Source: Streptomyces sp. S.PNR 29 (GTDB taxonomy: Bacteria > Actinomycetota > Actinomycetes > Streptomycetales > Streptomycetaceae). Taken from it: a DNA stretch of 32,385 nucleotides. The stretch lies in assembly GCF_030386795.1 (NCBI RefSeq), contig NZ_JANUQM010000008.1:413531-445915 (forward strand). Reading direction: 5' to 3'. Below are positions 26,092 to 32,385 of the stretch, in pieces. Within the stretch, counting starts at the first letter, position 1; each line of letters begins with the position of its first letter. Made by a program: the position numbers and the translations under genes. The notes under the pieces were generated by a model. That model did not search any database, was not told the DNA's origin, and saw nothing but the letters and a program-made list of their open reading frames with translations.

Positions 26092-28086
26092 ATGACTGAA
26101 GATCACACGACGGTGCGCTCGGACAGCGGCTTCTCCCGCAGAAGCTTCACCGCGGCGGCCGGCACCACCACGGCGGCAGCCCTGACCGGCGGTACCGCCA
26201 CAGCCCTGCCCGCACCGGCCACCCCCAGCAACAGCCGTCGCACCGACATGGACCAGTGCCGCGCCGTCGCCCGCGCACTGCTCGTGCTGGACTCCGACGA
26301 CCGCCCCCTCCTCCCGCGTTACCAGCACATCCTCCAGCAGGGACTGCCCAAGCGGCCCACACACCCCCACACCATCCTCATCATCGGCGCCGGCCCGGCC
26401 GGACTCGTGGCCGCCTGGCTGCTGAAGCAGGCAGGCCACCGGGTGACGGTGCTGGAAGCCAACGGCAACCGCGCCGGCGGACGCATCAAAACCTTCCGCA
26501 CCGGCGGCCACGAACACGCCAAACAGCCCTTCACCGACCCCCGCCAGTACGCCGAAGCCGGCGCCATGCGCATCCCCGGCAGCCACCCCCTGGTGATGGA
26601 GCTGATCGACCAGTTCGGCCTGAAAAAACGGCGCTTCCACTACGTCGACATCGACAACGAAGGACGCCCCGCCGGCCGCACCTGGATCCACGTCAACGGC
26701 ATCCGCCAACGGCGCGCCGACTACGCCCGCGCACCCCGGCGCGTGAACCGCTCCTTCGGCGTCCCCAGAGCCCACTGGGACACCCCCGCCGCCACCATCC
26801 TGCGCTCCGCGCTGGACACGGTGCGCGACGAGTTCAGTTACCTCAACCGCGACGGCAAACGCGTCAACAAACCGCTCCCACAGCAACTGCAGGGCTGGAC
26901 CCGCGTGGTGCACCAATTCGGTGACTGGTCGATGTTCCGCTTCCTGACCGAGCACGCCGGCCTCGACGAGCGGACCATCGACCTGATCGGCACCCTGGAA
27001 AACCTCACCTCACGCCTGCCCCTGTCCTTCATCCACAGCTTCATCGGCTCCTCCCTCATCAGCCCGGACACACCCTTCTACGAACTACAGGGCGGCACAG
27101 CGGTCCTCGCGGACGCCCTGCTGGAACGCGTCCGCAACGACGTGCGCTTCGACCGCCGCGTCACACGCATCGAATACCACCACCCCGACCGCCCCGCACC
27201 GGACACCGAGCACGTCCGCAGCAAAGGCCCGCACGTATGGGTGGACACCGTCTCCGAAGGCCGCAACGGCCCCGTCACACGCGAGCAGTTCACCGCAGAC
27301 GTCGCAGTGATCACGGTCCCCTTCTCCGGACTGCGCCACGTACAGATCGACCCACCCATGTCCTACCTCAAGCGCCGCGCAGTCTGCGAACTGCACTACG
27401 ACAGCGCAACCAAAGTGCTGCTGGAGTTCAGCCGCCGCTGGTGGGAATTCGACGAAGCCGACTGGAAACGCGAACTGAACACCATCGACCCAGGCCTGTA
27501 CGACGCCTACCGCACCGGCCGCGCCACCGCGGACGGCAGCCTGCTCGGCGCCCACCCCTCCGTGCCCGACGGACACATCACAGCCGGTCAACGCACCCAC
27601 TACGCCGCCAACCGCGCGACCACACGCGACCAGCCGGAGGCGGCCGACGTCGTGGGCGGCGGCTCGCTGTCGGACAACGCCAACCGCTTCATGTTCCACC
27701 CCTCCCATCCAGTTCCGGGCAGCCCCGGAGGCGTGGTCCTGGCCTCCTACAGCTGGGCGGACGACGCGCTGCGCTGGGACTCCCTGGACGACGAGGCCCG
27801 CTACCCGCACGCCCTGTGCGGCCTGCAGCAGGTCTACGGCCAGCGCATCGAAGTCTTCTACACCGGCGCAGGCCGCACCCAGAGCTGGCTGCGCGACCCC
27901 TACGCCTACGGCGAGGCATCCGTGCTCCTGCCCGGACAGCACACCGAACTGCTGCCCACCATCCCCGTACCCGAGGGACCTCTGCACTTCGCCGGGGATC
28001 ACACGTCCGTCAAACCGGCCTGGATCGAGGGAGCCGTGGAATCCGCCGTGCGTGCCGCCCTGGAGATCCACACCGGGCGCGCATAA
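26092..28086 (+). CDS. Tat-exported L-amino-acid oxidase, L-glutamate-oxidase-like
   Basis: A 664-residue flavin amine oxidase. A twin-arginine signal 'FSRRSFTAAAG' (Arg16-Arg17) with Ala-rich core indicates export of the folded, FAD-loaded enzyme. The FAD motif is 'LIIGAGPAGLVAAWLL' (about 96-111), followed by 'LEANGNRAGGRIKTF' and 'YAEAGAMRIPGSHPL'. Similarity extends along the length of Streptomyces L-glutamate oxidase. The residues that set glutamate preference there (Arg305, His312, Trp564) correspond to Arg308 and His315 in 'SRLPLSFIH' and Trp555 in 'SYSWADD'. It should oxidise L-glutamate or a close analogue to the 2-oxoacid, ammonia and H2O2. Start ATG 26092 is chosen for the Tat signal; a TTG at 26011 is less likely. 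Confidence 0.9.
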   Translation: MTEDHTTVRSDSGFSRRSFTAAAGTTTAAALTGGTATALPAPATPSNSRRTDMDQCRAVARALLVLDSDDRPLLPRYQHILQQGLPKRPTHPHTILIIGAGPAGLVAAWLLKQAGHRVTVLEANGNRAGGRIKTFRTGGHEHAKQPFTDPRQYAEAGAMRIPGSHPLVMELIDQFGLKKRRFHYVDIDNEGRPAGRTWIHVNGIRQRRADYARAPRRVNRSFGVPRAHWDTPAATILRSALDTVRDEFSYLNRDGKRVNKPLPQQLQGWTRVVHQFGDWSMFRFLTEHAGLDERTIDLIGTLENLTSRLPLSFIHSFIGSSLISPDTPFYELQGGTAVLADALLERVRNDVRFDRRVTRIEYHHPDRPAPDTEHVRSKGPHVWVDTVSEGRNGPVTREQFTADVAVITVPFSGLRHVQIDPPMSYLKRRAVCELHYDSATKVLLEFSRRWWEFDEADWKRELNTIDPGLYDAYRTGRATADGSLLGAHPSVPDGHITAGQRTHYAANRATTRDQPEAADVVGGGSLSDNANRFMFHPSHPVPGSPGGVVLASYSWADDALRWDSLDDEARYPHALCGLQQVYGQRIEVFYTGAGRTQSWLRDPYAYGEASVLLPGQHTELLPTIPVPEGPLHFAGDHTSVKPAWIEGAVESAVRAALEIHTGRA

Positions 28087-28322
28087 CCCACCACGGCCGG
28101 CGACCACCAGCCCGAACCGCCGGCCGCCGTCTGCACACCGAGCCCCGGCTGCCACTGCCACCACCGGCAGCCGGCCCCAACCATCCGGGCCTGCCCCAGG
28201 CCCCCGTCCCAGCAACCCGTTCCATGCCGTCAGCGTCCGCGCAGGTCAACACCCGTTCCAGCGTTCCGCCGTCCCATAGTGGCCGCCGTGTGTGGCGGGC
28301 GGAACGGATCGCAAAACAAGCT

Positions 28323-28355
28323 GTGGGTCGTCCAAGCAACCGCTGGACGACCCAC
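28323..28355. promoter_or_regulatory. perfect 12-bp inverted repeat in the leader of the next gene
   Basis: GTGGGTCGTCCA (28323-28334) pairs with TGGACGACCCAC (28344-28355) around a 9-base loop. It ends nine bases before the GGAGA ribosome binding site of the secreted protein gene, so it could be an operator, or an RNA hairpin that affects termination or translation. Confidence 0.7.
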
Positions 28356-28375
28356 TTCTGCACCTGGAGAACTCG

Positions 28376-28900
28376 ATGCGTTCGCGCTTTGCCGCCCGCT
28401 CCGCCCGCCTTGCCCTGGCCGCCGTCGCCTCCATGGCCCTCACCGCCACAGCCGCCGCCACCGCCACCGCCACCGACAGCCGAAGCAACACCACGCGGCC
28501 CTGCGCAACCAACGACCTGACCTTCACGGTCACCTCCAAGACCCAAGCCGGTGGCCACCTCCTCATCACCGCCAAGGCCAAGCCCGGCCTCACCTGCTAC
28601 CTGAAGGGCGTCCTTCCCTCCGCGTCCTTCGGCTCCTCACCCGACACCACGGCATCACCGGCCGAGCACGCCGTCAGCGAGAACGTCACGCTCTCCGGCT
28701 CCACCGCCGCCTACGCCGGCATCAACCCCAAGACCACCAACAACAACCACGGCCGGCAGTTCGACCAGCTCCACCTCTCCATCGCAGGCGACGAAACCAA
28801 CGCCGTCACCCTCGACCTCCCCGACACCGCCACGGTCGACAAGCCCACCGCCACCAACTGGCACGCCGACCCCGCCGACGCCGTCCCCCTCGCCGGCTGA
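28376..28900 (+). CDS. secreted DUF4232-like protein
   Basis: A 174-residue protein with a clear Sec signal peptide (basic 'MRSRFAARSAR', core 'LALAAVASMALTATAAA'). The mature part resembles DUF4232 domains found in actinobacterial exported proteins: an early Cys in 'RPCATNDLTFTV', a second in 'GLTCYLKGVLPSASFG', then 'AAYAGINPKT' and a closing beta-rich segment. The two cysteines may form a disulphide. There is no lipobox, so it is probably released. GGAGA lies seven bases before the ATG. The role is unknown. Confidence 0.8.
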   Translation: MRSRFAARSARLALAAVASMALTATAAATATATDSRSNTTRPCATNDLTFTVTSKTQAGGHLLITAKAKPGLTCYLKGVLPSASFGSSPDTTASPAEHAVSENVTLSGSTAAYAGINPKTTNNNHGRQFDQLHLSIAGDETNAVTLDLPDTATVDKPTATNWHADPADAVPLAG

Positions 28901-29034
28901 CGCCCGCACTGAGCCCGGCGGCAACAGTCACCACCGACAGGCCGGCACCACACGCCCCCTGACCCGGTGACGAGCCGCCGGGCCGCCACCCAGGACAACT
29001 CCCAGCCGGGGCAGGAGCCCGTCTTGCCCCAGGC

Positions 29035-29181
29035 CTACTCGCCGCTCGCAAGCTGGACCACGGAGTTCAGCCCGTTGTACAGCTGCTCAAAGCCGGGGAC
29101 GGGCGGCACACCGGTGGCCGCGGCGAACGAATCACGCAGGCCCCTGATCGCACCCCTGTCACATCCCGGCGAGCCGGTCCG
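29035..29181 (-). pseudogene. possible C-terminal remnant of a lost gene
   Basis: A 48-codon open stretch ending in TAG on the minus strand, with the high GC third positions of a real gene and natural composition ('FAAATGVPPVPGFEQLYNG', then 'LNSVVQLASGE'). It has no start codon or ribosome binding site and an in-frame TGA just upstream at 29182-29184. I read it as the tail of a gene whose front has been deleted. I do not recognise the family. Confidence 0.35.
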
Positions 29182-29227
29182 TCAGTGCATCGAAGCCGCT
29201 GACCAGCCGACGCCAAGGAGCGCAGTC

Positions 29228-29716
29228 ATGACGAACACCTCGATCTCCCGGATGCCGAACCCGGCCGAGTTCGTCCCCGAGCTGAACGACATCAGCGCCG
29301 CTCTCTTCAAGGCCACGGGCAACCGCTCCGTGCCACGCACCACGATGAACCTCATCCACCTGCGCGCCGGCCAGATCGCCGGCAACACCTACCTGACGAT
29401 CCTGAACACCGGCTTCCTGCGCAAGGCCGGGGAGACGGAGGAACGCATCACCGCCGTCTCCTCCTGGCAGGACGCCCCGTACTTCAGCGACGCCGAACGC
29501 GCCGCCCTCGCCTTGACGGAGGCCACCCTCCAGCCCGCACCGCACGGCAAGGAGCGCGTTTCCGACGAACTGTACGCCGAGGTGGCGAAGCACTACGACG
29601 AAAAGGCACTGGCCACCCTCACCATCGCGATCGGCCAGATCAACTTCTTCATCGCCCTGGCCGTCATCGGCAAACCACAGCCGGTCAGCTCCCTCGCAGA
29701 CGAGCAGTGGGACTGA
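29228..29716 (+). CDS. AhpD/carboxymuconolactone-decarboxylase-fold protein lacking catalytic cysteines
   Basis: A 162-residue all-helical protein. 'MNLIHLRAGQIAGNTYLTILN', 'RKAGETEERITAVSSWQDAPYFSDAERAALALTEA' and the C-terminal 'IGQINFFIALAVIGK' follow the actinobacterial CMD family closely. In active AhpD-like peroxidases the segment after 'LRASQING' contains the Cys-x-x-Cys pair; here it reads Asn-Thr-Tyr-Leu, so both cysteines are gone. Peroxidase activity by the normal mechanism is therefore unlikely. AAGGAG eight bases before ATG 29228 sets the start. Usual sigma-factor or regulator partners are not beside it, only a possible gene remnant. Confidence 0.9.
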   Translation: MTNTSISRMPNPAEFVPELNDISAALFKATGNRSVPRTTMNLIHLRAGQIAGNTYLTILNTGFLRKAGETEERITAVSSWQDAPYFSDAERAALALTEATLQPAPHGKERVSDELYAEVAKHYDEKALATLTIAIGQINFFIALAVIGKPQPVSSLADEQWD

Positions 29717-29771
29717 ACAAGCACCGCTGACAACGCGAACCGACTGTCAGCGATGCCGCCGGAAGCACCAC

Positions 29772-29825
29772 GTGAAGTAAAATGTGAAGCCAAATGTGAG
29801 GTGAATGCGAAGGGAAACGAGAAGG
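29772..29825. repeat. iteron-like 12-bp tandem repeats before tap
   Basis: Units GTGAAGTAAAAT (29772), GTGAAGCCAAAT (29784), GTGAGGTGAAT (29796, 11 bases), GCGAAGGGAAAC (29807) and partial GAGAAGG (29819) lie in tandem. They end just before the proposed GTG start of tap and are AT-richer than their surroundings. They may be binding sites for Tap itself or another regulator. Confidence 0.65.
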
Positions 29826-29827
29826 CC

Positions 29828-31279
29828 GTGGACTTCGACGCGGTAGACGCACTACTGGCCTCCGTAACCGTCGACGACGGACTGCCAACACCCGCCGAAC
29901 GCAAGGAACTACGCCGCACAGCCAGACTCAGCCAAGCCCAAGTGGCCCAAGCCGTGGGCGTCAGCCGGGAAACCGTCAGCGCCTGGGAAACCGGCCGCTG
30001 GGAGCCGACCGGCGACGCCCGCACCAAATACCGACGCCTCCTCCACGGACTCAAAACCAAACTCAGCCATCCGGCACCCCCCCACCCCACCCCCTCCTCC
30101 ACCACCAACCATCCACCCCACAGCGACCCGGACCACCTGCCCACACCCGCACCCTGCGTCCTGTGCGGCGCCCCCGCCACACACCACGTGGAGGGCTACC
30201 CACAACACCTCGACCCGGCCGACTGCGCCCCCACAGCCCCCCACCTCTCCTCACCGCAGCCCTCACCCACCCCCACCACACACCCCGACCCGACCCCCAC
30301 ACCCGCCCGCCGCCGCTCCCCCCAAAAGACGGCGAACCCCATCGCGGAACTGATCCCAACCACCGTCCACGACACCCTCGCCGCCGCGGGCGGCGACCTC
30401 ACAGCAGCAACCGCGGAACTGCAGCGCAGGGCCATCCCCGACGCCATGGCCCTGCTGGACGCCTGCCGCATCGGCGCCCGCTACGACATCGTCGGCCACC
30501 CGCCGCTACCCACCATCCTGCGCAAAAAGTCCGCCCACGGCGCGGACGACGTATGGGAAGCCCGCCCGAACTGGACACGCCTCGACCCGCCATCCAGCGG
30601 GGGACAGGTGACAGCCCTCGACATCAACGGCGCCTACCTGTCCGCCCTCAAGACCCATCTCCCGCTCGGCGCCCTGGAGCACTCCACCGGAAACGTCCAC
30701 TCCCGCCGCCGCGCCGGCATCCACCTCATCACCCCACCGGAATGGGACCACCACCCCTGCCTCCCCAACCCGATGGGCAGCCGCGAAGAGCCGGGTCCCG
30801 TCTGGGTCACCGAGCCCACCCTCCGCCTCCTCCAACGCCTTTCAACCGCGCAGTACGGCCCACTGTGCGAGCCACCAGTCATCCACGAGTCATGGACATC
30901 CGGAGCGACGGAACAACTCTTCGAAAAATTCCGCCAGATCCTGCGCGACGCCCGCGAAAAAGCCATCACAGAAAACGACGAAGTCACCCTGGAATACGTG
31001 AAATCCATGTATTCTAAGTTCGTGTCTACCATGGGGGAATCCAACTTCAACCGGGCGATCTACCGCCCGGACTGGATGCACATCATCCGCTCACAGGCAT
31101 TCGTCAACCTATGGCTGAAAGCCTACAAAGCGCATACAGCAGGACTCGCTGTCATGCGAGTCATGGGAACCGACGAACTCCACATCGCCGGCGAATGGCA
31201 GCACGTCTTCACAGAAGGGCGCGGCGTGTCACAAGTAAAAGTGAAGGACGTCTACACCCTCCCCACCGCCGAACGGTAA
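29828..31279 (+). CDS. tap: telomere-associated protein Tap
   Basis: A 483-residue protein recruiting the terminal protein to telomeres of linear Streptomyces replicons. An XRE-type helix-turn-helix is at about residues 21-72 ('RLSQAQVAQAVGVSRETVSA'). A Pro/Thr-rich linker with a zinc-finger-like Cys110-x2-Cys113, His119/120, His127, Cys133 follows. The C-terminal half contains 'ALDINGAYLSA', 'YVKSMYSKF' and 'MGTDELHI', resembling family-B polymerase motifs (see findings). Family members are, from memory, near 740 residues, so this is a short version. GTG 29828 is preferred because homologues begin close to 'DFDAVDALL' and tandem repeats precede it; ATG 29753 would add 25 residues encoded by those repeats. 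It lies 7 bases upstream of tpg. Confidence 0.88.
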   Translation: MDFDAVDALLASVTVDDGLPTPAERKELRRTARLSQAQVAQAVGVSRETVSAWETGRWEPTGDARTKYRRLLHGLKTKLSHPAPPHPTPSSTTNHPPHSDPDHLPTPAPCVLCGAPATHHVEGYPQHLDPADCAPTAPHLSSPQPSPTPTTHPDPTPTPARRRSPQKTANPIAELIPTTVHDTLAAAGGDLTAATAELQRRAIPDAMALLDACRIGARYDIVGHPPLPTILRKKSAHGADDVWEARPNWTRLDPPSSGGQVTALDINGAYLSALKTHLPLGALEHSTGNVHSRRRAGIHLITPPEWDHHPCLPNPMGSREEPGPVWVTEPTLRLLQRLSTAQYGPLCEPPVIHESWTSGATEQLFEKFRQILRDAREKAITENDEVTLEYVKSMYSKFVSTMGESNFNRAIYRPDWMHIIRSQAFVNLWLKAYKAHTAGLAVMRVMGTDELHIAGEWQHVFTEGRGVSQVKVKDVYTLPTAER

Positions 31280-31286
31280 ACACCAA

Positions 31287-31856
31287 ATGCCCGACAGGAC
31301 ACACGACTTCGGACGCTACGGCGCCCAAGGCGAGCGCGGAAGCCAAGCCGCAGCACGCGTCCTCGACTCCCTCGCCGGCGGCATCACCTCCCCCGTCACC
31401 ACACGCCGCGGCCTGTCAGCCCGCCTGCGCTACCTCACCCGCTCACGCTCCGGCCACAACGCCATGCGACAAGCCGGCATCACCGTCACCCCCCGAACAC
31501 TCAAGGCCTGGCTCACCGGCAAGCAACGCCCCAACAAGGCCAACCTCGCCAAGATCGACGCCGCCTACTGGGCGCTACGCCGCCGCAACGTCGCCCGCTA
31601 CCTTCTCCAGCGCCTCAACGCAGACGGAGGAACACGGGTAGAGATCCACCCCCTCGACCAAAGCCATGTCCCCACTCCCCGTCAACGCGTCATGGAATAC
31701 CGGAGACTGAACATCCGCAACTGGGACGCCATCATTGACGCATGGGCCCGAGGAGACGCCCGGACACTCGACGACGCCTGGATCGATCAAATAGTCAACC
31801 TGGGATCCCAATGGGGCAAATACGAGTACGTCAGCTCCGTCGGATTCGCCGCCTGA
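31287..31856 (+). CDS. tpg: telomere terminal protein Tpg
   Basis: A 189-residue terminal protein, close to the usual 184-185. In Streptomyces it becomes covalently attached to the 5' DNA ends and primes synthesis that fills the 3' overhang. Typical parts are the basic segment 'SARLRYLTRSRSGHNAMRQAG', the helix-turn-helix-like 'VTPRTLKAWLTGKQRPNKANL' and 'GGTRVEIHPLDQS', whose Thr116 corresponds to the priming threonine reported near position 114 in other Tpg proteins. The C-terminal part ends 'WGKYEYVSSVGFAA'. It follows tap by 7 bases and is probably co-transcribed and translationally coupled with it. Presence next to terminal hairpins supports a linear replicon end. Confidence 0.93.
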   Translation: MPDRTHDFGRYGAQGERGSQAAARVLDSLAGGITSPVTTRRGLSARLRYLTRSRSGHNAMRQAGITVTPRTLKAWLTGKQRPNKANLAKIDAAYWALRRRNVARYLLQRLNADGGTRVEIHPLDQSHVPTPRQRVMEYRRLNIRNWDAIIDAWARGDARTLDDAWIDQIVNLGSQWGKYEYVSSVGFAA

Positions 31857-32226
31857 GACGCCCGTTGGGAACAGCAAGCCGCGGCCGCCCGGGCCCCTGG
31901 CAGAACTTCCGCGCGCGACAGCCTCTGTGACTGCCCGATGCCTTCGGCCGCCCCGTCCCTCCTTTGGCGAATGGAACGGGGCCTCACTATGAGGGAGTAC
32001 TCGGGTTGGGCTTCTCCGCTGCGCCGTTGACCCCCGAGGGGGACTTTCAGATCTGGCCATTCCGTGAGGGTGGGTTCAGCCTGACAGAAGATCAATTAGG
32101 ACGAACCCTTTAAAATCTGAAAGGAAGAATCAAGTGAATTGTTTTTCACTGCCGAGAAAACGAAACTGACGGTATGTCACTTTAGATTCGCGCAGGGCCG
32201 ACTCACCCCTGTAGCTGCGGCTTTTA
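31857..32226. other. subtelomeric non-coding DNA
   Basis: 370 bases after tpg without a gene. From about 32080 to 32210 the DNA is markedly AT-richer than the rest of the window and includes a small hairpin GTGAA/TTCAC at 32134-32149. A C5GAG5 mini-palindrome lies near 32032-32043. Confidence 0.6.
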
Positions 32227-32385
32227 GGAATTCGCGAAGCGAATTCCGTTGGCGTCACGGAGTGACGCCGCATCAACTCCCTTGCGGAGCAAGGGAGTTA
32301 GGCCGCGTAGCGGCCTGGTGGCTCCCGGCCCGTAGGGCCGGCGCGTCGTGCCCGCGGAGAGCGGCCGCGCGCCACTGCCTGAGGC
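32227..32385. repeat. telomere: array of hairpins with GNA loops
   Basis: Five perfect inverted repeats lie in close succession: 32227-32247 (9-bp stem, GAA loop), 32251-32269 (8 bp, GGA), 32275-32299 (11 bp, GGA), 32300-32316 (7 bp, GTA) and 32325-32341 (7 bp, GTA). Every loop is C-(GNA)-G, as in the very stable GCGAAGC minihairpin and the GCA loops of classical Streptomyces 3' overhangs. GGCGCG at 32340-32345 can also pair with CGCGCC at 32368-32373. The GNA loops on the plus strand place the 3' overhang, and so the replicon end, to the right. Confidence 0.85.

Overview
The DNA is very GC-rich, with strongly GC-biased third codon positions, actinobacterial ribosome binding sites and GTG starts. 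Together with a tap-tpg telomere gene pair and a palindrome-rich right edge, this points to Streptomyces or a close relative. The window looks like the right terminal arm of a linear chromosome or linear plasmid: the last 160 bases hold telomere-type hairpins and the end lies at or just beyond base 32385.

Left part (1 to about 13.4 kb): part of a biosynthetic cluster whose core assembly genes must lie left of the window. It holds a DUF2156 acyl/aminoacyltransferase-like protein, a small acidic protein, a membrane fatty-acid desaturase, an MFS exporter, a stand-alone acyl carrier protein, a flavin reductase, a cytochrome P450, a 42-residue peptide gene, and a four-gene operon for a branched-chain 2-oxoacid dehydrogenase (E1 alpha, E1 beta, E2) plus acetolactate synthase. 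The operon should feed pyruvate to 2-oxoisovalerate to isobutyryl-CoA type starter units. Six promoters here share one architecture: two or three heptamers of type T-C/T-N-A-G/C at an 11-bp period, then exactly 8 bp, then a hexamer of form nAnnnT. This is the known layout of SARP-activated promoters and defines a regulon that includes the 42-residue peptide.

Middle part (13.8 to 18.0 kb): a minus-strand terpene operon (P450, type I terpene synthase, polyprenyl diphosphate synthase with a 4-nt overlap) followed by a DinB-like protein. I see no SARP architecture upstream of it, so it is probably a separate pathway.

Right part (19.3 to 29.7 kb): loosely packed accessory genes. These are an MpaB-type (DUF2236) oxygenase, small membrane and DUF1905 proteins, secreted proteins, a CASTOR/POLLUX-like channel, a Tat-exported L-glutamate-oxidase-like flavoenzyme, and an AhpD-fold protein without its catalytic cysteines. 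There are long gene-free gaps and one apparent gene remnant.

Terminus (29.7 to 32.4 kb): 12-bp tandem repeats, then tap and tpg, then about 370 bp of non-coding DNA and five hairpins, all with C(GNA)G loops. The Tap protein carries recognisable but degenerate motifs A, B and C of protein-primed family-B DNA polymerases.
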